The notes under the pieces are model-generated. The model was not told the origin of the DNA. It saw only the letters and a list, made by a program, of their open reading frames with translations, and searched no databases. The position numbers were made by a program, and so were the translations under genes. From a bacterium HR23 (GTDB lineage Bacteria > Chloroflexota > Dehalococcoidia > Lucifugimonadales > HRBIN23): DNA of 15,462 bases. Positions 6,445 to 13,718 of this stretch are shown piece after piece (positions within the stretch are counted from its first letter, which is position 1; the number at the start of each line of letters is the position of its first letter). The stretch covers positions 1 to 15,462 of the forward strand of contig BEHZ01000028.1 of assembly GCA_002923335.1 (NCBI GenBank), read 5' to 3'.

Positions 6445-9400
6445 ACCTGATTCTGCAAGAACTGCACCGCTACCCCCCCACGGTGCGGGAGGAGTATACC
6501 CGTGCCCTGGAGGAGATAGCCTCTACCGCCAGCCCGAAGCACCTGGAGTGGTGGGCCAACCACGGCCTGGCCATCGCCCAGCAGACCGCCCGCTCCTGGG
6601 AGGCAGCCGCCGAGTTCTTCCGGACCAGTCCTGTGGTGCTCCCCATCCTCTCCTGGGAGCACTTCCCCCTCTGGGCACAAGGGGGATATGACCTGTGCCA
6701 GCAGTCCCCCGCGCTTGCCGTCGCCTACTTCCGTGTGGGGCCGGCCTGCGTGCCCCACCTTCGCCCCTCCCGCATCCCCCAGTGGGTGGGCCTGGGCCAG
6801 CGCTTCTACAAGGGCACATGGAAGTCCACGGCCCTGGCGGTGCGCTTCTTTGAGGCCAGCCCCGCCCTGCTGGCTTCTCTCGCCTTCCCCGACTTGGAAC
6901 GCTTCGTGGCCTTCCTGGAGCGCCTCACCACTCGCTCCTACGACCTGGCGACCGAGTGCCTGGCGTTGGGGGAGGAGGTCTTCCCCAAGATGGGGGAGCA
7001 TCGGGAGGCCTTCGTGGCCCTCCTGTCGGCCCTCTCGGAATCCGCCTCCTGGCGGGAGGTGAAAGCCTGCTTTGAGAGCGCCGCCCGTGCCCTCCCCCGC
7101 CTGGAGAAGGGCCAGCGCACCCGTTTCCTGCGCCTGGCCGAATACCTGGCCAGGAGCGGATACACCAGCCTCTCCACCTTCCTGGTGGAGGCGTCGGAGG
7201 CCCTGGCCCAGGTGGATACCTCGGCCCACGCAACCCTGCTGAGCATGGCCGAGGCCCTGCTGGCGGTCTCCCCGGAGGCCCTCCCCGACTTCCTGAAGAG
7301 CGCTCCCGCCGTTCTGGAGCGCATCACCCTGGCCCAGATGGAGATGTGGTTTGCCGAGGGGGTGCGTCTGCTCCGCTCCCACCGGGAGGCGGGGTTGGGC
7401 TACTTCCGCCGGGAGACCTCCCGCTCCGCCCAGGTGCTGGAGGCCCTCTCTTCGGCGGTGGAACTGGCACGGGTGAAAGACCTTATGCGCCTCTATTGCC
7501 GTGCCCTGGCCGGCTCCCAGGTGGAGATCGCCTCCTCCCAGGAACTGGTGCAGAAGGGCATTGGCTGGGTGGACAAGGAGAAGCCCACCACCGAGGGGAG
7601 CACCGTCTATCTCCCGCCCGTGGTGAACCGCTACCCCAGCAAGGAGCAAAACTTCGCCTGGTATAAAGTGGTGGCCACCCACCAGGTGGCTCACCTGGAG
7701 TTCGGCAGTTTCGCCTTCTCCTACCAGCGCCCCTCGGCCCTCTTCAAAGACCTGCGCCCCCGCCTGGCCCCCGCTCAGCCTCCAGGCGAAGGGGCGTGGC
7801 TCACCGATATGCACCGCTTCTTTGCCCTCTTCCCCGAGAAGCGCCTTGCCCTGGATATCTTCACCGTTCTGGAGGACGGGCGTCTGGACGCACGGGTGCA
7901 GCGGGAATACGCCGGCATCCGCTCCGCCTACCAGCGGGTCCAGCAGGACTCCCTGGCCGAGCGCCCCGCTCTGGAGGACCTGCCCGCACGGGAGGCGCTG
8001 GTGGAACTGCTGGTGCGCCTCACCCTCCAGCGGTATCGCCTCCCCACCCCTACACCCTACCTGAAGGAGGCCCGTGCCCTGGCCCGTCTGGCCCGCCTCC
8101 TGGCCCGCCCCGAAGCCACCGTGGAGGATACCGCCGAGGCGACCCTGCGGGCCTACGCCATTATCTCCCGCATTCCCAACCAGCAACTCCCCCAGGAGCA
8201 GTGGCAGGAGCAGGACCTCTCCCAGGACCAGGAGGAGCAGGAGCAGCAGGGGGACGACTTGCTCCAGCAGGTGCTCCAGAGCGTCTCTCCCCAGCAACGC
8301 CGGGAGCAACAGGCCCAGGAACAGCCCTACCAGTCCCCCAAGGATGTGGACTACCGGGGCGAGTTCAAGCCGGAACTGGTGCAACTGCTGGCGAAACTGA
8401 AGCAGACGGGGGAGCAGAGGCAGGGACAGACCTCCCCCGCCCCCATCACCCGTGAACTGCTGGAGCAACTGCTCCGGGAGAGCGCCGACCTGGAGGCGGA
8501 GCAGGGCGATATCTCCCAGGCGGTGGGGATGTTCGCCAATAACATCATGCGGGAGGCGGGCATCGCCCAGCCGCCCCCCGTTCCCGCCTTTGGGCAGGGC
8601 CCCCTGGTGCACATTGACGACGAGGGTGGCCCCCTAGAGGCCACCGAGCCCAACACCTACCTGTATGATGAGTGGGACTTCCGGGCGGGCGACTATAAGC
8701 CCCGCTGGTGCCTGGTGCGGGAGAAGCCCATGGCCGAAGGGGATACCGCCTTCTGGGAGCAGACCCTCCAGACCTACGCCTCTCTGGTGCACCAAGTGCG
8801 CAAGCAGTTTGAACTGGCGGTCCCCGAGGCCTTCCGCAAAATCAAGCGCCTGAAGGACGGGGAGGAGTTTGACCTGGACGCCGTGCTGGAGGCGATGGTG
8901 GACAAGCGGGCGGGCCTTACCCCTTCGGAAAAGATTTACTGGCGGCGCAACAAGGTAGAGCGGGATGTGGCCGTTGCCTTCGTGCTGGATATGAGCGCCT
9001 CCACCGCCGAGGCCATTGAAGAGGGCAAGCAGGACGCCTGGGACGCCCCCGATGACCCGGTGGAGTATATGCTCTGGCTACGGAGCCGGCGTGGCGAACC
9101 CTCCCGCCGGACCTATAAGCGCATTATTGACCTGGAGAAGGAGAGCCTGGTCATCCTCATCCAGGCCCTCCAGACCCTGGGCGACCAATATGGCATCTAC
9201 GGCTTCTCCGGCTACGGGCGGGAGAATGTGGAGTTCTACGCCATCAAGGACATCACAGAGCCTTTCTCCGATGCCCTCAAGCGGCGCATTGATAAGATAT
9301 CGCCCCTCCACGCCACCCGCATGGGGCCCGCCATCCGCCACGCCACCGCCAAACTGGAGGCGGTGCAGGCCAAGACCAAAGTCCTCTTCCTGCTGAGCGA

Positions 9401-9644
9401 CGGCAGGCCCCAGGACCGGGGCTATAGCCGTGAGGGGGTGGAGAAGGAATACGCCGTCCACGACACCCACAAGGCCCTCCTGGAGGCCAAGCAGAAGTCC
9501 ATTGTCCCCTTCTGCCTCACGGTGGACAAGAACGGCCATGACTACCTGAAGACCATGTGCGCCGACATCGGCTACGAGGTGCTGGCAGATATTTACTCCC
9601 TGCCCCAGCGCCTGCCTTTGCTGTATCGCCGACTCACGGTCTAG
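6417..9644 (+). CDS. Large NorD/CbbO-type von Willebrand factor A protein with helical-repeat N-terminus
   Basis: The 1075-residue protein has four visible parts. Residues about 41-348 contain eight degenerate helical repeats of 36-40 residues (W/F at 46, 86, 123, 163, 199, 237, 274 and 311; FF-xx-SP in several), probably an alpha-solenoid. Residues about 383-495 hold a zincin-like segment with HQVAH (422-426) and LEDGRLD (from Glu486), where HExxH would be expected. Residues about 589-672 are a Gln/Glu-rich linker. Residues about 850-1075 are a VWA domain with MIDAS residues DMSAS (858-862), Thr967 and LSDGRP (Asp995), ending in the LPQRLPLLYRRLT tail typical of NorD. Known relatives partner CbbQ/NorQ AAA+ ATPases to remodel metalloenzymes, and such an ATPase is encoded two genes upstream. 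AAGGAAG precedes the ATG at 6417, inside the Nudix gene. Confidence 0.92.
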   Translation: MDKTAPLPLNLILQELHRYPPTVREEYTRALEEIASTASPKHLEWWANHGLAIAQQTARSWEAAAEFFRTSPVVLPILSWEHFPLWAQGGYDLCQQSPALAVAYFRVGPACVPHLRPSRIPQWVGLGQRFYKGTWKSTALAVRFFEASPALLASLAFPDLERFVAFLERLTTRSYDLATECLALGEEVFPKMGEHREAFVALLSALSESASWREVKACFESAARALPRLEKGQRTRFLRLAEYLARSGYTSLSTFLVEASEALAQVDTSAHATLLSMAEALLAVSPEALPDFLKSAPAVLERITLAQMEMWFAEGVRLLRSHREAGLGYFRRETSRSAQVLEALSSAVELARVKDLMRLYCRALAGSQVEIASSQELVQKGIGWVDKEKPTTEGSTVYLPPVVNRYPSKEQNFAWYKVVATHQVAHLEFGSFAFSYQRPSALFKDLRPRLAPAQPPGEGAWLTDMHRFFALFPEKRLALDIFTVLEDGRLDARVQREYAGIRSAYQRVQQDSLAERPALEDLPAREALVELLVRLTLQRYRLPTPTPYLKEARALARLARLLARPEATVEDTAEATLRAYAIISRIPNQQLPQEQWQEQDLSQDQEEQEQQGDDLLQQVLQSVSPQQRREQQAQEQPYQSPKDVDYRGEFKPELVQLLAKLKQTGEQRQGQTSPAPITRELLEQLLRESADLEAEQGDISQAVGMFANNIMREAGIAQPPPVPAFGQGPLVHIDDEGGPLEATEPNTYLYDEWDFRAGDYKPRWCLVREKPMAEGDTAFWEQTLQTYASLVHQVRKQFELAVPEAFRKIKRLKDGEEFDLDAVLEAMVDKRAGLTPSEKIYWRRNKVERDVAVAFVLDMSASTAEAIEEGKQDAWDAPDDPVEYMLWLRSRRGEPSRRTYKRIIDLEKESLVILIQALQTLGDQYGIYGFSGYGRENVEFYAIKDITEPFSDALKRRIDKISPLHATRMGPAIRHATAKLEAVQAKTKVLFLLSDGRPQDRGYSREGVEKEYAVHDTHKALLEAKQKSIVPFCLTVDKNGHDYLKTMCADIGYEVLADIYSLPQRLPLLYRRLTV

Positions 9645-9647
9645 CCC

Positions 9648-10013
9648 ATGGCCGTCTCCCGCAAGCGTGCCCTCGCCTATGCGGAGCGGGTGCTGGCGGT
9701 GCCCCGTGCCCGCCTCACCGTTACCTTACGCCAGGGGAAAGGGGGGGTAACCCTCCTCTACAAGGGACGGGCGCTCACCCGTTGCCCCCTTTCCCCCAAT
9801 GGCATCCCGTCGGCGGTGTTTATGGCCAGCGCCCTGGGGGTCCAAGTGCCTCCCCTGGGCCAAAAGGTGCAGGCCGAGGTGTCCACAGGGGTGCTCTGGC
9901 GGGCCATTTCTATCTCCTGTCTGGACTTCCGCAAGCCGGCCAGTTATGTCCTGCTGGAGCGCCTGCTGGAGGAGGCGGAGGCGTTGCGGGGCACCTCCTC
10001 GGCAGAGGTATAG
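9648..10013 (+). CDS. Unrecognised 121-residue protein at the end of the AAA+/VWA operon
   Basis: I do not recognise this family. The ATG lies 3 bases after the VWA stop codon (TAG at 9642-9644); no clear Shine-Dalgarno site is seen, so translation probably depends on re-initiation. The product has a basic start (AVSRKRALAYAERVL), a beta-rich stretch about residues 22-42 (LTVTLRQGKGGVTLLYKGRA), a middle part with Cys46 and Cys91, and an amphipathic C-terminal helix about 98-114 (ASYVLLERLLEEAEALR). No signal peptide or membrane segment is evident. Its codon use resembles its neighbours, and the clean tight spacing supports a real gene. As the last gene of a NorQ/NorD-like operon it may be an accessory or client-specific adaptor; that is inference only. 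Confidence 0.7.
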   Translation: MAVSRKRALAYAERVLAVPRARLTVTLRQGKGGVTLLYKGRALTRCPLSPNGIPSAVFMASALGVQVPPLGQKVQAEVSTGVLWRAISISCLDFRKPASYVLLERLLEEAEALRGTSSAEV

Positions 10014-10019
10014 GAGCGC

Positions 10020-10685
10020 CTACCCCAGACGCCCGTGCCCCAGCCAGCGGGAGAAGAAGTCGGCCACCAGGAGGGCGGCCCGGCGCTCTGCCCCCCGGAA
10101 GAAGTGGTCCACCCCCTCCCACAGGTGCACCTCCTTCGGGTCGGCCCACCGCCGTGTCAGGAACTGGAACTGCTCCGGCGGGATGATATGGTCCTGGTCG
10201 CCACAGAGGAAGAGTTTGGGCACCGTGGTATGGACGGCAGAGGGGTGGTTGAGGGCGTGAGGAGGGGGAGCAACAGCGCATACTGCCTGCACCATCCCCG
10301 GCTGGCAGGCCACCTCCAGGGCCACTCCCGCCCCGAAGGAGTAGCCCATAATCCCCAGGCGTCCGTTGTCCACCCCCTGCACCATACCCAGGGCGATAAG
10401 GGCCTCGCAGGCGTCCTCCACCTCCCCGATGCCGTGGCTATGCACCCCCTCGCTGGCACCCGTCCCCCGGAAGTTAAAGCGCACCACGCAAAAGCCTCGG
10501 CTGTGAAGGGCCTCCGCCACCGCCACGATAAGGGTGTTATGCATATCGCCCCCGTAGAGGGGATGGGGGTGGCACAGGACCACCCCCGGCCAGGGGCCTC
10601 GGCCCGCCGGGCGGTGCAAAACCCCCTCCAGGCGCAGGCCCTCGCTAGTGGCGATAGGGAAAGGCTCCACCGAAGAGGAACTCAC
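10020..10685 (-). CDS. Alpha/beta hydrolase (COG2945-like)
   Basis: The 221-residue product has an alpha/beta-hydrolase core: VVLCHPHPLYGGDMHN (35-50) as oxyanion-side loop, FNFRGTGASEG (70-80), nucleophile elbow GYSFGAG with Ser116 (114-120), GDQDHIIPP with probable acid Asp165 (162-170), and catalytic His194 in GVDHFF. The start is GTG at 10685-10683, overlapping the stop of the upstream phosphatidyltransferase as GTGA; an extension to 11135 would only read that gene in a wrong frame. GTG at 10670 is an alternative. It is the last gene of the inositol-lipid operon; a role on a lipid or acyl ester is plausible from context, but family members act on many esters. It converges with orf121, with 6 bases between the stop codons. 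Confidence 0.88.
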   Translation of the reverse strand: MSSSSVEPFPIATSEGLRLEGVLHRPAGRGPWPGVVLCHPHPLYGGDMHNTLIVAVAEALHSRGFCVVRFNFRGTGASEGVHSHGIGEVEDACEALIALGMVQGVDNGRLGIMGYSFGAGVALEVACQPGMVQAVCAVAPPPHALNHPSAVHTTVPKLFLCGDQDHIIPPEQFQFLTRRWADPKEVHLWEGVDHFFRGAERRAALLVADFFSRWLGHGRLG

Positions 10686-11308
10686 CGTTGCCCCCGTGTG
10701 GCCCGCCACACCTCGTAGGCACGGTGCAGGGCGGTAAGGATGCCCAGCCCTGCCACAACCCCCAGGGCCGGCAGAAGCCAGCCCGTGAGGAAGCCCGCCG
10801 CCAGGATAAGCACCCGCTCCGGCCGGGTCATCATCCCCCCCTGGGGGCTGGGGACGCCCAGGCCCTCGGCTCGGGCATGGGCGTAACTCACCAGAAAGGA
10901 GCCGGTCAGGGCCAAGACGGTCATGAGAACACCCATTGTATGCCCCCGCTGGGCATAGAAGGCCACCACTCCCAGCAAGACCCCCGCCTCCTGCGCCCGG
11001 TCCACCAGGGAGTCCAGGAAAGCCCCGAACCGGCTCGCCCGCCCCGTCCGGCGGGCGAGGGCGCCGTCCAGCAGGTCCATGGCCCCTGCCAGCAGGTAGA
11101 CCAGTCCCGCCGCTGTCCAGCGCCCCGTGGCGCACAGGTAGGCAGAGGGAGCGGTGAGGAGGAGGCCGAGGAGGGTGAGGGCGTTGGGGCTAAGGCCCAG
11201 GGCGACCAGGAGGCGCACCAGAGGGCCTTCCACCCGTGCTCCCCACCACGCCCGAACCCCCTCCCGCAGGGAGCGGGGGGAAATGGCAATGCGCCCCCTC
11301 AGCGTCAT
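10682..11308 (-). CDS. CDP-alcohol phosphatidyltransferase, probable phosphatidylinositol-phosphate synthase
   Basis: Membrane enzyme predicted to transfer a phosphatidyl group from CDP-diacylglycerol to an alcohol acceptor. The complete family motif is present: Asp78, Asp81-Gly82, Ala85-Arg86, Gly95, Asp99 and Asp103. Membrane segments lie about 29-60, 65-80, 107-119, 124-142 and 166-192. SYAHARAEG (141-149) and RPER (162-165) resemble the actinobacterial PgsA1 group that uses inositol-phosphate, and ino1 and a PimA-like gene are directly upstream, so the acceptor is probably inositol-1-phosphate. Phosphatidylglycerophosphate synthase and di-inositol-phosphate synthase are less likely alternatives. 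The ATG at 11308 overlaps the glycosyltransferase stop as ATGA, with AGGAGAGGG about 7 bases upstream. Confidence 0.9.
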   Translation of the reverse strand: MTLRGRIAISPRSLREGVRAWWGARVEGPLVRLLVALGLSPNALTLLGLLLTAPSAYLCATGRWTAAGLVYLLAGAMDLLDGALARRTGRASRFGAFLDSLVDRAQEAGVLLGVVAFYAQRGHTMGVLMTVLALTGSFLVSYAHARAEGLGVPSPQGGMMTRPERVLILAAGFLTGWLLPALGVVAGLGILTALHRAYEVWRATRGQR

Positions 11309-12450
11309 GCGGGCACCCTCTCCTGGGGACGCACGCCCAGCACCCGCTCCTGCACCTCCCGGTAATAGTCAAGGGTCTGCTGGGCGATGCGCTCCCAACG
11401 GAACTCCTGCACTCGTTGTCCCCCCTGCTGGGCCAGGCGCCAGCGGAGGGAGGGGTTGTCCAGAAGACGGCGTATCCCCTCCGCCAGGGCCTCCTCGTTC
11501 TGAGGGGGCACTAGGAGGGCCTCCCGCTCGTGGCGCACCACAAACCGATAGCCCTCTATGTCCGAGGCGACAATGGGCAGGCCGGCGGCCATGGCCTCTA
11601 AGAGCACGATGCCGAAACTCTCCTTCCCGATGGCCGGGGCGCAGAAGATATGGGCGGAGCGGTAATAGCGGGGCAGGTCGGCATAGGGCACCCCCCCCAC
11701 GAACACCACATCCCCTACTCCGCAGGCGGAGAGGCGCAGGAGGCTCTCCCGGTCGGGAGTGCCCGGCCCCACCACAATGAGGCGCAGGTGGGGATACTGC
11801 CACTTCAGGCGGGCGAAGGCCCCCACCAGGTAGCGCAGGCCCTTGCGCTTCTCCAGGCGCCCCACAAAGAGGAGGTTGGTCTTGCCGTCCAAGAAGTGGG
11901 GCAGGGGAGGGCGGTTGGCGAAGTGCTCCACCTCCACCCCGTTGGGGATAATGCGGTAATCCCCGGGGAAGTAGCGGGTGATGAACTGCCGGGCCGGCTC
12001 GGAGACGGCGGTGCGCCCGTGCAGGCGGCGCACCCAGGGGCGCAGGAAGGGCTTGGCCCAGGGGTAAAAGCGGCTTCGCCCATGATAGGCGTGGAAGGTG
12101 CCGATGTTCACCGCCGTGGAGAAGGTGAGCACCGAGAGGGGGAGGAAGGGGGTAAAGGGCTCGTGCAGGTGCACAATATCATAGTGGTTGCGCAGGAGAA
12201 GCCCCCGCACCTTCTCCGCCAGCCAGAAGGAGAGGGTTATGCGGGCGGTGGAGCCTCCACTGGCGATACGGATGGGGCGCCCCAGGCGCACCAGGTGGGG
12301 AATGCCCAGGTCCTCAACGGGTCGGGAGGAGGGCGCAAAGATGTGGACGCTGTGCCCCTGGCGGAGGAGGTGCCGTGCCAGGGACACTATATGGTCGTTA
12401 ACGCCCCCAGGGTGAGCAAAGTCGTAAGGGGAGACGAGGGCGATGCGCAC
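11305..12450 (-). CDS. GT4 glycosyltransferase, PimA-like (phosphatidylinositol mannosyltransferase)
   Basis: The 381-residue GT-B enzyme closely resembles mycobacterial PimA in layout. Seen: N-terminal SPYDFAHPGGVNDH (7-20) with the acceptor-side Gly15-Gly16, GTFHAYHG with His120 (equivalent to the PimA active-site His118), IPNGVEVEHF (168-177), VGRLEKRKG (196-204) with Arg198 and Lys203 for the nucleotide-sugar phosphates, and KESFGIVLLEAMAAG (276-290) with Glu277 and Glu285. PimA moves mannose from GDP-mannose to phosphatidylinositol on the inner face of the membrane; the flanking ino1 and phosphatidyltransferase genes support an inositol-lipid acceptor, while the sugar is inferred. Start is GTG at 12450 with AGGGGGT just upstream, 11 bases after ino1; it ends in an ATGA overlap with the next gene. 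Confidence 0.9.
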   Translation of the reverse strand: MRIALVSPYDFAHPGGVNDHIVSLARHLLRQGHSVHIFAPSSRPVEDLGIPHLVRLGRPIRIASGGSTARITLSFWLAEKVRGLLLRNHYDIVHLHEPFTPFLPLSVLTFSTAVNIGTFHAYHGRSRFYPWAKPFLRPWVRRLHGRTAVSEPARQFITRYFPGDYRIIPNGVEVEHFANRPPLPHFLDGKTNLLFVGRLEKRKGLRYLVGAFARLKWQYPHLRLIVVGPGTPDRESLLRLSACGVGDVVFVGGVPYADLPRYYRSAHIFCAPAIGKESFGIVLLEAMAAGLPIVASDIEGYRFVVRHEREALLVPPQNEEALAEGIRRLLDNPSLRWRLAQQGGQRVQEFRWERIAQQTLDYYREVQERVLGVRPQERVPA

Positions 12451-12461
12451 CGCACCCCCTG

Positions 12462-13562
12462 TTAGGGCAGGGCTACCGGACCCTTCCCGTTTTCCCTCCC
12501 GGCGATAAAGTCCTCCACCAGATCCCGGGCCTCGTCGTCAGGGAACTGGAGGGGGGGCGACTTCATGAAGTAGGCCGAGGGGCCGACCAACGCCCCGCTA
12601 ATGCCTCGGTCCAGGGCCAGTTTGGCGCACCGAATAGCGTCTATCACCACCCCTGCCGAGTTAGGGCTATCCCACACCTCCAGTTTCAACTCAATAGTGA
12701 TGGGGACACCCCCGAACCCGCTCCCCTCCATCCGGATGTAGCAGAACTTCCGGTCCTTCAGCCACGGCACATAGTCGCTGGGGCCGATATGGATGTTCTC
12801 CGCCCCCAGGTCGTAGTCCAGCAGAGAGGTAACTGCATTGGTCTTGGAGATCTTCTTGGACTGGAGGCGTTCCCGCTCCAGCATGTTCAGGAAGTCGGTG
12901 TTCCCACCGAAGTTCAACTGGTAGGTGCGCTCCAGTTTCACCCCCCGCTGGCGAAAGAGGTGGGTCAGGGCACGGTGGACGATGGTCGCCCCCACCTGGG
13001 ATTTGATATCGTCGCCGATGATGGGCAAGCCCCGGTCCCGGAAGCGCTTCTGCCAGTAGCGCTCCCGCCCGATAAAGACAGGGATGCAGTTCACAAAGGC
13101 ACACCCCGCCTGCAGGGCCTGCTCCACATACCACTTGGTCGCCTCCTCGGAGCCGACCGGCAGGTAGTTCACCACGACATGGCACTCCCGCTCCTTCAAG
13201 ATGCCCACGATGTCGGCGGTGGAGCCGGGGGCCTTCTGGATGACGGGGGAGAGGTATTTGCCGATGCCGTCGTGGGTCATGCCCCGCTCCACGATCACGC
13301 CCGTGGGGGGCACATCGGCGAACTTGATGGTGTTATTGGGAGGTGTGAAGATAGCCTCCGCCAGGTCCTTCCCCACTTTGTTGCGGTCAATGTCAAAGGC
13401 GGCGACGAAGCGGATATCCCCCACATGGTAGCCCCCCAGGACGGGGTGCATCAGGCCGGGGATGAAGGCGTCGGCCGGGGCATCGCGGTAGTAGTAGACA
13501 CCCTGCACCAGGGAGGAGGCGCAGTTCCCCACCCCGATGATGGCGACATTGATGGTGCCCAT
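12462..13562 (-). CDS. ino1: Inositol-3-phosphate synthase (myo-inositol-1-phosphate synthase)
   Basis: Converts glucose-6-phosphate to 1L-myo-inositol-1-phosphate with NAD+ as internal cofactor. The 366-residue product matches the actinobacterial/archaeal short form (M. tuberculosis Ino1 is 367). Seen: Rossmann loop IGVGNCASSLVQG (9-21), FDID (56-59), NNTIKFADVPPTGVIVERG, DGIGKY, NYLPVGSEEA, GDDIKSQVGAT with an active-site Lys, NMLERERLQSKKISKT and KLEVWDSPNSAGVVIDA with the conserved catalytic lysines. The ATG at 13562 has AGAGGTGG about 7 bases upstream and matches family N-termini; an extension to 13694 would add 44 unrelated residues through the promoter. It leads the operon with the PimA-like enzyme, PgsA-like enzyme and hydrolase. 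A separate promoter and possible operator lie just upstream. Confidence 0.97.
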   Translation of the reverse strand: MGTINVAIIGVGNCASSLVQGVYYYRDAPADAFIPGLMHPVLGGYHVGDIRFVAAFDIDRNKVGKDLAEAIFTPPNNTIKFADVPPTGVIVERGMTHDGIGKYLSPVIQKAPGSTADIVGILKERECHVVVNYLPVGSEEATKWYVEQALQAGCAFVNCIPVFIGRERYWQKRFRDRGLPIIGDDIKSQVGATIVHRALTHLFRQRGVKLERTYQLNFGGNTDFLNMLERERLQSKKISKTNAVTSLLDYDLGAENIHIGPSDYVPWLKDRKFCYIRMEGSGFGGVPITIELKLEVWDSPNSAGVVIDAIRCAKLALDRGISGALVGPSAYFMKSPPLQFPDDEARDLVEDFIAGRENGKGPVALP

Positions 13563-13605
13563 ACTTTCCACCTCTGCAGTGCACTGGGCGAGAGAATGCC
13601 CCACA

Positions 13606-13629
13606 CCCGCCATTGTAGACCATGGCGGG
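13606..13629. promoter_or_regulatory. Perfect dyad overlapping the ino1 -10, candidate operator
   Basis: CCCGCCAT (13606-13613) and ATGGCGGG (13622-13629) are perfect 8-base inverted repeats with an 8-base spacer, centred on 13617/13618. The ino1 -10 hexamer (13617-13612) lies within it. Half-site centres are 16 bases apart, compatible with a dimeric repressor; the spacing from one arm to the other would also allow an RNA hairpin in read-through ilvD transcripts. Confidence 0.42.
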
Positions 13630-13640
13630 CCGGGGGGCAA
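13612..13640 (-). promoter_or_regulatory. Probable sigma-70-like promoter of the ino1 operon
   Basis: On the minus strand TTGCCC (13640-13635) and TACAAT (13617-13612) are separated by exactly 17 bases. The -10 matches the consensus at 5 of 6 positions and the -35 at 4 of 6. Transcription would begin near 13605, giving a leader of about 43 bases with AGAGGTGG before the ino1 ATG. Confidence 0.55.
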
Positions 13641-13675
13641 AGCGCACCGGGCCTGCCTCCGAACAGCCTGGGAAT

Positions 13676-13689
13676 CCCCGAAAACGGGG
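13676..13689 (-). terminator. Small GC hairpin downstream of ilvD
   Basis: On the minus strand CCCCG, a TTTT loop and CGGGG form a 5-bp hairpin (13689-13676) about 30 bases after the ilvD stop and ahead of the ino1 promoter. Only ATT follows, not a T-run, so it is at best a weak terminator. Confidence 0.22.
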
Positions 13690-13718
13690 GGCATCTCCAG
13701 GCCGGGCAGGGAAGGCCT

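Noticed and set aside
6327..8612. 761-codon open frame on the minus strand opposite the VWA gene
   Set aside because: It is a shadow caused by strong G/C third positions in the VWA gene; its translation is Gly/Leu/Gln-rich without any recognisable domain, while the plus strand has clear NorD features.
4892..9644. Calling the AAA+ and VWA genes cbbQ/cbbO or norQ/norD
   Set aside because: The families match but no Rubisco or nitric-oxide-reductase gene is present, so naming them after those clients would overstate the evidence.
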